From Streptomyces sp. F63 (lineage in GTDB: Bacteria > Actinomycetota > Actinomycetes > Streptomycetales > Streptomycetaceae), in contig NZ_JAGPXX010000013.1 in the NCBI RefSeq assembly GCF_018070345.1, positions 62,001 through 126,000 of the forward strand: a stretch of DNA of 64,000 nt, given 5' to 3'. Position numbers and translations under genes: made by a program. Every line of letters starts with the position of its first letter. Within the stretch, counting starts at the first letter, position 1. Shown here in pieces: positions 9,540-18,401 of this stretch. The notes under the pieces are model-generated. The model had not been told where the DNA came from. It did no database searches and saw only the letters and a program-made list of their open reading frames with translations.

Positions 9540-10370
9540 GTGAGCGCCGTGTCCGCGCGGGCCGTGCCCGGCGCGGCCCCCACCGCGGCCGGGGCGTCCG
9601 CGCCCGGGGCGGAGCCCGCGCCGCTCGCCCCCCGGGCGCGGCTGCTGCCCGCCCTGGCGGCGGTCTACCGGGCGCAGCTCTCCCGGGCCCGGGTGGCCCG
9701 GATCCCGCTGCTGTTCGTGGCGACCTTCCAGTCGCTGGGGATCATGGTGCTGATGCGCGGCATCGTGCACAGCGGCGAGGAGGCGCGGGCCGTGGTGGCC
9801 GGGTCGAGCGTCCTGGTCGTCGCCTTCGTCGGACTGAACCTGCTCGCCCAGTACTTCGGGCGGCTGCGGGCCGGCGGCGGGCTGGACCACTACGCCACCC
9901 TGCCGGTGCCGCCCGCGGCCGTGGTCCTGGGGGCCGCCGGGGCGTACGCCTCCTTCACGGTGCCCGGGACGGTCTTCGTCGCGGTGGCGGGCAGTGCGAT
10001 GTTCGGGCTCCCGATGGGTCAGCTCTGGATCCTCGCCGCGGTGATCCCGCTGGCCGGTGCCGCCCTGGCCGGTCTGGGCGCGGCGCTCGGGCTGCTGGCG
10101 CCCCGGCAGGAGATCGCCACGCTGCTGGGGCAGCTGGGCATGTCGGCGGCGCTGCTGCTGGGCGTCCTGCCCGCGTCGCGGCTGCCGGAGCCGGTCGTCT
10201 GGGCCCGGGACCTGCTGCCCTCCACCTATGGCGTGGAGGCCCTCGCCCGGGCGTTCGAGACCCGGCCCGACTGGGCCGCCCTGGGGCTCGATCTCGCCGT
10301 CTGCGCCGCGGTGGGCGTGGTGGCGCTGGCCGCGGCGACCCGGGCCTACCGGAGGGCGGCGCTGCGGTGA
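9540..10370 (+). CDS. ABC transporter permease
   Basis: A 276-aa ABC-2 type permease with six hydrophobic spans from about residue 50 to 270, after a 40-residue Ala/Pro-rich cytoplasmic head. The chosen start is GTG 9540, giving a 49-bp gap to the ATPase gene. It ends TACCGGAGGGCGGCGCTGCGGTGA, whose stop overlaps the next gene's GTG (coupling). It partners the ATPase at 8456-9490. Confidence 0.93.
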   Translation: MSAVSARAVPGAAPTAAGASAPGAEPAPLAPRARLLPALAAVYRAQLSRARVARIPLLFVATFQSLGIMVLMRGIVHSGEEARAVVAGSSVLVVAFVGLNLLAQYFGRLRAGGGLDHYATLPVPPAAVVLGAAGAYASFTVPGTVFVAVAGSAMFGLPMGQLWILAAVIPLAGAALAGLGAALGLLAPRQEIATLLGQLGMSAALLLGVLPASRLPEPVVWARDLLPSTYGVEALARAFETRPDWAALGLDLAVCAAVGVVALAAATRAYRRAALR

Positions 10371-11029
10371 GCCGCCCCGACGGCCCTCCTGGGCGGGGAG
10401 ACCGGCCGGGCACCTGGCACGATGGCGGGGTGACCGCACCGCTGACACCGCCGCCCCACGGCCGTTCCCCCGAAGATCCCGTGCCGCAGCCGCCCTTCGG
10501 CGCCCCGCCGTCCGCGGCGCTCGAGCCCGGGGAGCTGCGCAGGGCCGTCCTGGTGGGGCTGGCCGTCGCCGTCACCGGACTGCTGCTGGGGCTGGCCTGG
10601 GTGTGGCTGGCGCCGCGCGTGCCGCTGGTCTCCGACGGCAAGGCCGTCTATCTGGAGAACACCGAGGGGGAGCAGGCGGTGGGCGCGGACGGCGTCTTCG
10701 TGCTGCTGGGGCTGGCCCTCGGCGCGGTCTGGGCGCTGCTGGCGTTCCTGTTCTCCCGGCGCGGCGGCGTGCCGCTGGTGGTCTCCCTGGCGCTCGGCGG
10801 GCTGCTGGGCTCCGTGATCGCCTGGCGGCTCGGTGTGGCCCTCGGCCCGACCACGGACGTCGTCGCGCACGCCCGCGAGGTCGGCAAGGGCGTCACCTTC
10901 GAGGGGCCGCTGCAACTGCGGGCGAAGGGGGCGCTGCTGGCGTGGCCGACCGCCGCCATGCTCGTCCATCTCGCCCTGACCGGCCTGTTCGGGCCGCGCG
11001 ACCCGGAGCCGCCGCTGCCGCCGCTGTGA
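10367..11029 (+). CDS. Membrane protein, DUF2567-like
   Basis: A 220-aa protein whose GTG start overlaps the permease stop by 4 bp, implying translational coupling. A second possible start is the GTG at 10430, which would remove a 21-residue Gly/Pro/Arg head. Four transmembrane helices are visible (about residues 60-84, 108-130, 135-155 and 190-208). A periplasmic-looking loop (VPLVSDGKAVYLENTEGEQ) between helices 1 and 2 is typical of DUF2567 proteins of actinobacteria. Function is unknown. Co-expression with the exporter suggests an envelope role, by context only. Confidence 0.8.
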   Translation: MSRPDGPPGRGDRPGTWHDGGVTAPLTPPPHGRSPEDPVPQPPFGAPPSAALEPGELRRAVLVGLAVAVTGLLLGLAWVWLAPRVPLVSDGKAVYLENTEGEQAVGADGVFVLLGLALGAVWALLAFLFSRRGGVPLVVSLALGGLLGSVIAWRLGVALGPTTDVVAHAREVGKGVTFEGPLQLRAKGALLAWPTAAMLVHLALTGLFGPRDPEPPLPPL

Positions 11030-11157
11030 GCGGGGGAGGGGCCGGTGCGGCCGGACGGTGCCCGGCCCGCCCGCCCGGAAGGCGCCGGGCGGACGGGTGC
11101 CCCGCAGTCTCGCCGGCCCCCTGCCGGAACCGCGTCCCGCTCCGCGACACTGGGCGC

Positions 11158-11481
11158 ATGGACATCGCCGTCTTCCTGACCCTGCCCGGCCTGGTCATCC
11201 TGTTGATCGCCGTGGCCTTCACCGATCAGATGCTCCTCCGTGCCGGGCGCGCGGGACTGCTGCCGTGGCGGAACGGCTTCGAGCACGGCCGCGTGTCGGC
11301 CACCGGGTTCGAACAGCTCCACGCGGGTCTCTCGCCCGGTAAGGAGAACGAGCTCAGGGAGCGGCAGTCGGCCCTGCTGATGCGGGACGACGAGGAGGAC
11401 GGGGCGCCCCCGAACCGGACCACGGTGGACCTGGAGGGCGGGACCGCGGTCGTCCGGATGCCGCGGGCGGACGGAGCCTAG
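11158..11481 (+). CDS. Small single-span membrane protein (DUF6191-like)
   Basis: A 107-aa protein, ATG 11158. Residues 4-22 (AVFLTLPGLVILLIAVAF) form one transmembrane helix, followed by an acidic, hydrophilic tail with ELRERQSALLMRDDEED. It resembles a small conserved Streptomyces family that I recall as DUF6191. Its end overlaps the convergent ybaK-like gene by 4 bp. Function unknown. Confidence 0.75.
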   Translation: MDIAVFLTLPGLVILLIAVAFTDQMLLRAGRAGLLPWRNGFEHGRVSATGFEQLHAGLSPGKENELRERQSALLMRDDEEDGAPPNRTTVDLEGGTAVVRMPRADGA

Positions 11482-12002
11482 TGCGGTGACCGGGCGATCG
11501 GGGCCACCGTGGCGCCGGTGAGCGCGGTGAGGTCGGCCGGGGCCAGCTCCACCTCCAGGCCGCGGCGGCCCGCCGACACGCAGATCGTGGTGTGCTCCGC
11601 CGCCGAGGCGTCGAGCACGGTGGGCAGCCGGCGCCGCTGGCCCAGCGGGGAGATGCCGCCGCGGACGTAGCCGGTGGCCCGCTCCGCCGCGGCCGGCTCG
11701 GCCATCGCCGCCCGCTTCCCGCCCCTGGCCGAGGCCAGGGCCTTGAGGTCCAGCGAGCCGGATACCGGGACGACGGCGACCGTCAGCGCCCCGTCCACCT
11801 CCGCGAGCAGCGTCTTGAACACCCGGGCCGGCTCCACGCCCAGCGCCTCGGCCGCCTCCGCGCCGTACGAGGCCGCGGCCGGGTCGTGCTCGTAGGAGTG
11901 CACGGTGAACGCCGTGCCCGCCTCGGCGAGGGCGACCGTGGCGGGTGTGCCGCCGGCCCCCGCCGCCGCTCCGCCGCCCCGCCGCTGCTTCTTCTTCGCC
12001 AC
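11478..12002 (-). CDS. ybaK: Cys-tRNA(Pro)/Cys-tRNA(Cys) deacylase, YbaK family
   Basis: A 174-aa protein with the YbaK/EbsC fold: FTVHSYEHDP, RVFKTLLAEVDG (the invariant Lys of the active pocket), VVPVSGSLDLKALA, YVRGGISPLGQRRRLPTVLD. It should hydrolyse mischarged aminoacyl-tRNA, typically Cys-tRNA(Pro), in trans. The first 20 residues are a Lys/Arg/Gly-rich extension beyond the normal fold. It is the last gene of a minus-strand run with the LON-domain gene (39-bp gap). Confidence 0.9.
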   Translation of the reverse strand: MAKKKQRRGGGAAAGAGGTPATVALAEAGTAFTVHSYEHDPAAASYGAEAAEALGVEPARVFKTLLAEVDGALTVAVVPVSGSLDLKALASARGGKRAAMAEPAAAERATGYVRGGISPLGQRRRLPTVLDASAAEHTTICVSAGRRGLEVELAPADLTALTGATVAPIARSPH

Positions 12003-12041
12003 CGTCTTCCCCGCCTCCGCGGCCCCGCTGTCTCCGCGTTC

Positions 12042-12779
12042 CTAGTTCTGGCTCATCGGCTGCCGGGTCAGGTCCACCGCGGGCAGCGAGGGGATGCTAC
12101 GGATCACCGCGCTCTCCGCGCGAAGGAGTTTCAGCTCGGCCGCGAGCCGCGACACGGTGTCCGGCGCCTCCAGCAGCCGCTGCTTGGCCGGGGTGTCCAG
12201 CACGGCCGCCGCGGCGACCAGGTACGACAGGACGGACGGCTCTCCGGGCAGTTCCTGCTCGCCCGCCAGCGACCGCTCGCTCGCCCCGGCCAGCCGTCTC
12301 TGGTACGTGCGGAACGCGCGGACGACCCCGGAGGCCAGCGCGCCCGCGCCCTCGCCCTGCGACTCCGGGAGTTCCTCGCACTCGCCGGTCAGATACGGAC
12401 CGGAGGCGTCGACGGAGTGCAGCCGCACCCGGGTGGTTCCGGTGGCCAGCACCTCGTAGCCGCCGTCCTCCTTCTCGCGGATGGTGGCCGCGTCGGCGAC
12501 ACAGCCCACGGAGTGGAAGGCGGTCAGCGGGTCGCCGCCGAAGCCCGCGCCGGCGCCGCGTTCGGGCAGCGCGGTGGCGTCCGGCAGCCCGGGAACGGAG
12601 GGCGCCGTCTCGTGACCGTCGCGGATGGCCACGACGACGAAGCGCCGCGCGTCCTCGTCGAGTTTCAGCAGGTCGCGCATGAGGGCCCGGTACCGCTGCT
12701 CGAACACGTCGAGCGGCAGGACGAGGCCCGGGAAGAGCACCGTGTTGAGCGGGAAGAGCGGAAGGCGCGCGATGGTCAC
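12042..12779 (-). CDS. LON peptidase substrate-binding domain protein
   Basis: A 245-aa protein from the GTG at 12777-12779 (VTIARLPLFPLNTVLFPG). This start is preferred to longer in-frame extensions because the LON N-domain begins exactly here. It contains only the N-terminal Lon domain (PLDVFEQRYRALMRD, VGCVADAATIREKEDGGYEVLATGTTRVRL) and lacks the ATPase and protease parts. Such stand-alone proteins are common in actinobacteria; their role is not settled. It is 11 bp downstream of the 12791-13990 gene, so probably co-transcribed. Confidence 0.88.
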   Translation of the reverse strand: MTIARLPLFPLNTVLFPGLVLPLDVFEQRYRALMRDLLKLDEDARRFVVVAIRDGHETAPSVPGLPDATALPERGAGAGFGGDPLTAFHSVGCVADAATIREKEDGGYEVLATGTTRVRLHSVDASGPYLTGECEELPESQGEGAGALASGVVRAFRTYQRRLAGASERSLAGEQELPGEPSVLSYLVAAAAVLDTPAKQRLLEAPDTVSRLAAELKLLRAESAVIRSIPSLPAVDLTRQPMSQN

Positions 12780-12790
12780 AACGGGCAAGC

Positions 12791-13990
12791 CTACTGGCCG
12801 GGCGGCACGGCCCGGGGGCCGCGCCGCCACAGGGGCATGCCGGCGGCCACCTGGAGCCGGGTGCCGTCGCGCATCTCCAGGAACTGGCCCAGCGGGTCGT
12901 CGGAGACGGCGGACCACGGGAAGGCGGTGGCGTGCGGGCCGATGAGCCGGAACTGGTGGAGCGCGTCCTCCCAGCGGCCGCGGAGGATCAGCACCAGGGC
13001 GAGCACGTTGCGGACCTCGGCCGGCCAGGGGTCGCCGGGCGCGTACCGGGCGGACATGCCGATGGCGAGCTCGACCGCCGCGTCGATCCGGCCCGGGGAG
13101 GCGAGCCCCGCCGGATCCTCGGCCTCCGTGCCCGCGAGGCGGGTCCGGACGGCGGCCCTCGCCCGGGGCCCGGCCGCCGGGCCGGCGTGGGCGAGGAGGG
13201 CCCGGGCCGGGAGCGCCTGGAGCAGCGAGCCGGGGAGGGCCGCCTCGGCGGCCCGCTCGGCGAAGTAGAAGCAGGAGTCGTGGCGGCGTGCGCCGAGGAG
13301 GACGCCGCTCTCCTCGCGGTCCGGGTCGTCCGCGTCGGCGGCTGCCGCCGCGCTCCCCGTGCCTCCCGCGTCCTCCGCGCCGTGCCGCGGCCCGCCGTCC
13401 GCCGCGCCGGCGGAGTCGCACCGGGCGGTCAGATAGCGCAGCGCCGCCACATGGCAGCCGCTGTGGTGCGGGGAGCGCGCGACGGCCTCCGGCCAGAGGG
13501 TCTCGAAGGCGGCGTGCGGGAGGCCGAGTCCGCGCGCCTGGTCGAGGGCGATCCGCCAGGGCACCGGGTCGTGCGGCGCGGCCGCGGCGGCGGCGCGGAT
13601 GAGCGGGGTCGCGGCGTGCAGCCACTCCTCGCGGTCCGCGCGCGGCCAGGCCCGGCGTACGGCGAGGGCGGCGCGGAGCAGGGCGAGGTCGGGGTCGCCC
13701 GGGGCCGCCTCGGCCTGCCAGCGGCCGAACCAGCCGGGACGGGATTGCGCGAAGCGGGCCAGAACGCCGGTGCAGCGGTCGCGGTACTCCCACTCGGCGC
13801 CCTCCCGGGTCGCGGCGAGCAGGGCGGCGGCGGGCCGGTGGTCGCCCGTCCCGGCGGCGGCCAGCACACCGGAGAGCCGCCCGTCGGGGGCGTCGAGCAC
13901 CACCTCGTGGTCGGGAACGAGGCCGGCGGCGAGACGCGAGGTATGGCGGATCATGCGCGCAGTGGTCGTCAGCGCGCGGAAATAGACCAT
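12791..13990 (-). CDS. Conserved hypothetical helical-repeat protein
   Basis: A 399-aa protein taken from the ATG at 13988-13990 (MVYFRALTTTARMIRHTSRL). The in-frame upstream part has poor coding character. It is rich in Ala and Arg and almost entirely helical, with repeated pairs such as DLALLRAALAVRRAWPRADR and LVLILRGRWEDALHQFRLIG that look like TPR-type helical hairpins. I do not recognise a named family. It probably leads the small operon with the LON-domain and ybaK genes. Confidence 0.65.
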   Translation of the reverse strand: MVYFRALTTTARMIRHTSRLAAGLVPDHEVVLDAPDGRLSGVLAAAGTGDHRPAAALLAATREGAEWEYRDRCTGVLARFAQSRPGWFGRWQAEAAPGDPDLALLRAALAVRRAWPRADREEWLHAATPLIRAAAAAAPHDPVPWRIALDQARGLGLPHAAFETLWPEAVARSPHHSGCHVAALRYLTARCDSAGAADGGPRHGAEDAGGTGSAAAAADADDPDREESGVLLGARRHDSCFYFAERAAEAALPGSLLQALPARALLAHAGPAAGPRARAAVRTRLAGTEAEDPAGLASPGRIDAAVELAIGMSARYAPGDPWPAEVRNVLALVLILRGRWEDALHQFRLIGPHATAFPWSAVSDDPLGQFLEMRDGTRLQVAAGMPLWRRGPRAVPPGQ

Positions 13991-14130
13991 GCTCCCATTG
14001 AAAAGCGCAGGTAGGAGCGGTTCCAGTGGTTTGCGGTGACGCTTCGGTATCGGAATTCCGGTTGCTTCCGGGATGGTCAACAACCAGTAAAAAAACGGGG
14101 TTCTCCGCTGCCCGGTGGCGCGGCGGCCGG

Positions 14131-15786
14131 TCAGTTGCGCCGCAGAAGACGCGAGGCGCCGGCCGCGACGGTCGTGGCGAGCACCCAGCCGAGCAGGATC
14201 ATCACCACCGACGCCCACTGGTGGAAACCCGTCATCCTCCAGGCCGTGTCCTGGCCCAGATTGATGACCGGCAGCAGCAGGTCCAGGGTGTAGAGCCAGG
14301 GGTCCCAGTTCGGAGCGCCCTCGTCACTGATCGCCGGCGGCCTGATCCGGGAGAACAGCAGCGCACCGGCCGCCCAGAGGAAGCCCATCCACACCGCCGC
14401 GCGGCCCGGCCGGTACCCGTAGGCCACGGTCCAGTCCTGCAGGAAGCCCCACAGCTTCCCGGCCACCGGCAGGGTTTCCCGCCGCCGCCGCTGCTTGGCG
14501 AGCAGCACCTCGCGGGCGTGGGCGTCCTCGCCGCTCGTCCGCAGGGCGTTCGACAACTGCTCGTACGGTTCGGGGGCGTACTCGGGGGTGGCGGCCGCGA
14601 CCCACTCCAGCCGCATCGACAGCGGGAACCGGCCGCGCGGGATCAGGCACTCGTAGCTGAACCCCGCCATCGACAGGCCGCCCGGGCCCGGCCAGCTCGA
14701 CGCCTGGTCCACCAGGTTGACCACCTTGGCGCCCGACAGCGTCACCCGCCCGCGGTGCGGGCGCTCGCACAGGAAGCGCAGCTCCGGCGTCTGGATGCGG
14801 CGCATGGACAGCTCCTGGTCGGCTTCCATGAGGAAGCGGGCCTGTTCGAAGTCCACGGCGTCACCGAAGCGCCCGTCGTCCAGGCGCACCCCGCCCACGC
14901 ACTCGAAGCGCTGGACGCGCATGCCGCTTCCGGGTGTGTTGACGACTCCGTACGGCGGTGTGGTGCCGGTGGCGAACGGCGAGCTGCTGAGCCCGGCGGC
15001 CGTGAGGTAGAGCGTGCGCTCGACGGTGAGCTGGGGGGCGTTGAGCGCGCGCCGCCCGTGCGGATTGCGCAGCTTGCTGCCGCGCAGGCTGAGCGAGACC
15101 CCGATCTGCGCGCCGCGGAGGCTCAGTTCGCCGTGCGACTCGATCAGTTCGGCCTGGATGTCCTGGCCGACGTTGATCCCGTCGGCGACGATCGAGCGGC
15201 CGCGGCGGTCGCGCTCCACGGTGAGCTGGTTGAGCAGCAGATCGGTGCCGATCTGGGCGTCGGTGAGGCGGATGCCGTGGGGCACGGTGCAGCCCGGCAG
15301 ATGCAGGTCGCCCTCGGTCTGCACCCGCGCGGCCTCCAGCCGGGGTATCCGGCAGCCCACCAGTCGCAGCGTGGTGAAACGGGCCTCCGGCAGCAGGACC
15401 TCCTTCTCGAAACGGCAGCCGTGCATCTCGACGTACGGGTCGACGGTGCCGCCGGCCAGATCCAGGACGCCGGTGACGTAGGCCCCGTTCAGCTTGAGCG
15501 CGGTGACCCGGCCCGGCTGCGGCGGCGGGCCGTCGAGCAGTAACAGCGCCAGCACGCGGGCGCGCACCGAGCGTTCGGGCCCCCAGCGGTGCTGCCCGTC
15601 CGGATCGTCGTGCAGCGGGTTCCTGCTGCGCAGGTCGTGCGTGCTGCCGTTGCGGAACGCCTGCCACATCCCCCATTCCGCGGGGGTCAGTTCGAGAGAT
15701 GCCGGCGGTTCGCCGTCCCCTGGCACGGTCACTCGCCCGTCCTCCTCCGTCGTGTACGGCCGTCCCGGCCCGTACAGGTGTCCCAT
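14131..15786 (-). CDS. Large beta-repeat membrane protein, often labelled membrane-associated oxidoreductase
   Basis: A 551-aa protein starting at the ATG at 15784-15786 (MGHLYGPGRPY). Residues 120-370 contain repeated strands of the form GDLHLPGC, ISLSLRGSKL and TDLLLNQLTV, the short hydrophobic-x-hydrophobic rhythm of a pentapeptide-like beta-helix. Two or three transmembrane helices lie near the C-terminus (about residues 458-480 and 520-545). Streptomyces homologues often carry the product name membrane-associated oxidoreductase, but no redox cofactor motif is visible, so I would not rely on it. It is divergent from hisD. Confidence 0.75.
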   Translation of the reverse strand: MGHLYGPGRPYTTEEDGRVTVPGDGEPPASLELTPAEWGMWQAFRNGSTHDLRSRNPLHDDPDGQHRWGPERSVRARVLALLLLDGPPPQPGRVTALKLNGAYVTGVLDLAGGTVDPYVEMHGCRFEKEVLLPEARFTTLRLVGCRIPRLEAARVQTEGDLHLPGCTVPHGIRLTDAQIGTDLLLNQLTVERDRRGRSIVADGINVGQDIQAELIESHGELSLRGAQIGVSLSLRGSKLRNPHGRRALNAPQLTVERTLYLTAAGLSSSPFATGTTPPYGVVNTPGSGMRVQRFECVGGVRLDDGRFGDAVDFEQARFLMEADQELSMRRIQTPELRFLCERPHRGRVTLSGAKVVNLVDQASSWPGPGGLSMAGFSYECLIPRGRFPLSMRLEWVAAATPEYAPEPYEQLSNALRTSGEDAHAREVLLAKQRRRRETLPVAGKLWGFLQDWTVAYGYRPGRAAVWMGFLWAAGALLFSRIRPPAISDEGAPNWDPWLYTLDLLLPVINLGQDTAWRMTGFHQWASVVMILLGWVLATTVAAGASRLLRRN

Positions 15787-15836
15787 GCCCGCTGGGTAAC
15801 CGTATGAAAGCCGATGGTCACGAGTGACTCCGGGGT

Positions 15837-15859
15837 CCCGTATCAGCGAGTGATACGGG
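15837..15859. promoter_or_regulatory. Operator-like inverted repeat before hisD
   Basis: CCCGTATCA (15837-15845) and TGATACGGG (15851-15859) form a perfect 9-bp inverted repeat with a 5-bp spacer, 39 bp upstream of hisD and in the divergent region shared with the 14131-15786 gene. It is AT-richer than its surroundings. The symmetry and spacing fit a dimeric repressor site; the regulator is unknown. Confidence 0.6.
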
Positions 15860-15897
15860 TACCCGGCCCGCGTGCCGGGTCTGCGACACTTGACCTC

Positions 15898-17235
15898 GTG
15901 ATCTCCCGAATCGATCTGCGCGGCGACGCCCTCCCCGAGGGGGCCGCCCTGCGCGACCTGCTGCCACGAGCCGAGTTCGACGTCGAGGCCGCCCTGGAGA
16001 AGGTGCGGCCGATCTGTGACGACGTGCGCCATCGGGGCTCGGCCGCGGTGATCGACTTCAACCGGCGGTTCGACGGTGTCACCCCCGACCGGACCAGAGT
16101 CCCCGCCGAGGCCCTCGCCCGGGCCCTGGAGGAGCTGGACCCGGCCGTCCGCGCCGCGCTGGAGGAGTCGATCCGCCGCGCCCGGCTCGTCCACCGCGAC
16201 CAGCGCCGCACCGACCACACCACGCAGGTGGTGCCGGGCGGCACCGTCACCGAGCGCTGGGTGCCCGTCGAGCGCGTCGGCCTGTACGTGCCGGGCGGCC
16301 TCGCCGTCTACCCGTCATCCGTTGTGATGAATGTGGTGCCCGCGCAGGAGGCCGGTGTCGAGGGCATCGCCGTCAGCTCCCCGCCGCAGGCGGCCTTCGG
16401 CGGCCTGCCGCACCCGACGATCCTCGCCGCCTGCGCCCTGCTGGGCGTGACGGAGGTGCACGCCGCGGGCGGCGCCCAGGCCATCGCCATGTTCGCCTAC
16501 GGCACCGACGAGTGCCTGCCCGTGCAGCTCGTCACCGGCCCCGGCAACATCTACGTCGCCGCGGCGAAGCGGCTGCTCAAGGGCCGGATCGGCATCGACG
16601 CCGAGGCCGGGCCGACCGAGATCGCCGTCCTCGCCGACGCCGGTGCCGACCCGGTGCACGTCGCCGCCGACCTGATCAGCCAGGCCGAGCACGACACCCT
16701 CGCCGCCTCCGTCCTCGTCACCGACTCCCCGGAGCTGGCCGAGGCCGTGGAGGCCGAGCTGAAGACGCAGGTCGCCGCGACGAAGCACGTGGAGCGCGTC
16801 ACCGCGGCCCTGGCCGGCCGGCAGTCCGCCATCGTGCTCGTCGACGGCATGGCGGAGGGCCTGCGCGTGGTCGACGCCTACGCCGCCGAACACCTGGAGA
16901 TCCAGACGGCGGACGCGGCGGCCCTCGCCGCCCGGGTCCGCAACGCCGGTGCGATCTTCGTCGGCCCGTACGCCCCGGTCTCGCTCGGCGACTACAGCGC
17001 CGGCTCCAACCACGTGCTGCCCACCGGCGGCTGCGCCTGCCACTCCTCGGGGCTGTCGGTGCAGTCCTTCCTGCGCGGCATCCACGTCGTCGACTACACC
17101 CGCGAGGCGCTCGCGGAGGTCGCCCACCACGTGGTCACCCTCGCCGGGGCGGAGGACCTGCCGGCGCACGGGGCCGCGATCACGGCCCGCTTCCCCGGCG
17201 GGCCGGGGGCGGACGGAGGGCCCGGGAGCACGTGA
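15898..17235 (+). CDS. hisD: Histidinol dehydrogenase
   Basis: A 445-aa enzyme that oxidises L-histidinol to L-histidine in two NAD-dependent steps, the last steps of histidine synthesis. The start is GTG 15898; homologues begin ISRIDLRG. Family blocks are present: VERVGLYVPGGLAVYPSSV, AGGAQAIAMFAYGT, TGPGNIYVAAAKRLL, GPTEIAVLADA, SQAEHD (zinc-site Gln and His) and AAEHLEIQ (catalytic Glu and His). It leads the his operon; its TGA overlaps the GTG of hisC. Confidence 0.97.
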   Translation: MISRIDLRGDALPEGAALRDLLPRAEFDVEAALEKVRPICDDVRHRGSAAVIDFNRRFDGVTPDRTRVPAEALARALEELDPAVRAALEESIRRARLVHRDQRRTDHTTQVVPGGTVTERWVPVERVGLYVPGGLAVYPSSVVMNVVPAQEAGVEGIAVSSPPQAAFGGLPHPTILAACALLGVTEVHAAGGAQAIAMFAYGTDECLPVQLVTGPGNIYVAAAKRLLKGRIGIDAEAGPTEIAVLADAGADPVHVAADLISQAEHDTLAASVLVTDSPELAEAVEAELKTQVAATKHVERVTAALAGRQSAIVLVDGMAEGLRVVDAYAAEHLEIQTADAAALAARVRNAGAIFVGPYAPVSLGDYSAGSNHVLPTGGCACHSSGLSVQSFLRGIHVVDYTREALAEVAHHVVTLAGAEDLPAHGAAITARFPGGPGADGGPGST

Positions 17236-18401
17236 GCGCGAACCCCCCGGCCCCCTGGGACGCCCTGCCCATCCGGGACGAGCTGCGCGGCCAGTCCGCC
17301 TACGGCGCCCCGCAGCTCGACGTGCCCGTCCGGCTCAACACCAACGAGAACCCGTATCCGCTGCCCGAGCCGGTGGTGCGGCGCATCGCCGAGCGCGTCA
17401 CCGAGGCGGCCCGCACCCTCAACCGCTACCCGGACCGGGACGCGGCCGAGCTGCGCACCGAGCTGGCGCGGTACCTCACCCGCACCTGCGGGCACGAGGT
17501 CACGCGCGAGCAGGTGTGGGCGGCCAACGGCTCCAACGAGGTGCTGCAGCAGCTGCTGCAGGCCTTCGGCGGTCCCGGCCGCACCGCCATCGGCTTCGAG
17601 CCGTCCTACTCGATGCACGCCCTGCTCGCGCGCGGCACCGGCACCGGCTGGATCTCCGGACCCCGCCGCGCCGACTTCCGCATCGACGTGGCGGGCGCCC
17701 GCGCGGCCATCGCCGAGCACCGCCCCGACGTCGTCTTCATCACCTCCCCGAACAACCCGACCGGCACCGCCGTCGAGGCGGAGACCGTCCTCGCCCTGTA
17801 CGAGGCGGCACAGGCGGCGAAGCCCTCGCTGGTCGTCGTCGACGAGGCGTACGGCGAGTTCAGCCACCGTCCCTCGCTGCTGCCGCTGATCGAGGGCCGG
17901 CCGCTGCTGGTGATCAGCCGCACCATGTCGAAGGCCTTCGGCGCGGCCGGGCTCCGGCTCGGCTACCTCGCCGCCGACCCGGCCGTCGTGGGCGCCGTCC
18001 AGCTCGTGCGGCTGCCGTACCACCTCTCGGCCGTCACCCAGGCCACCGCGCTCGCCGCGCTGGAACACACCGACACGCTGCTGGGTTACGTGGAACAGCT
18101 GAAGTCGGAACGGGACCGCCTGGTCACGGAGTTGCGCGCGATCGGCTGCGAAGTGACCGACTCGGACGCCAACTTCGTCCAGTTCGGCCGCTTCGACGAC
18201 GCCCACAAAACCTGGCGGGCCCTGCTGGAGCAGGGCGTCCTGGTCCGCGACAACGGCGTGCCCGGATGGCTGCGCGTCACCGCCGGCACCCCGGCCGAGA
18301 ACGACGCCTTCCTCGACGCGGTCCGCGCCGTACCGCACCGCCCGGGAACCGCACCAGACCCCCGGAGCACCGGGAACCCCACCAAGGAGACGAACCGATG
18401 A
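17232..18401 (+). CDS. hisC: Histidinol-phosphate aminotransferase
   Basis: A 389-aa fold-type I PLP enzyme converting imidazole-acetol phosphate to histidinol phosphate with glutamate as donor. Family blocks: VRLNTNENPYPLP, NRYPDRDAAELR, VWAANGSNEVLQQLL, TSPNNPTGTAV, VVDEAYGEF and SRTMSKAFGAAGLRLGY, where Lys234 should form the Schiff base. The start is GTG, overlapping the hisD stop by 4 bp, and the end overlaps hisB by 4 bp, consistent with tight coupling. Confidence 0.97.
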   Translation: MSANPPAPWDALPIRDELRGQSAYGAPQLDVPVRLNTNENPYPLPEPVVRRIAERVTEAARTLNRYPDRDAAELRTELARYLTRTCGHEVTREQVWAANGSNEVLQQLLQAFGGPGRTAIGFEPSYSMHALLARGTGTGWISGPRRADFRIDVAGARAAIAEHRPDVVFITSPNNPTGTAVEAETVLALYEAAQAAKPSLVVVDEAYGEFSHRPSLLPLIEGRPLLVISRTMSKAFGAAGLRLGYLAADPAVVGAVQLVRLPYHLSAVTQATALAALEHTDTLLGYVEQLKSERDRLVTELRAIGCEVTDSDANFVQFGRFDDAHKTWRALLEQGVLVRDNGVPGWLRVTAGTPAENDAFLDAVRAVPHRPGTAPDPRSTGNPTKETNR

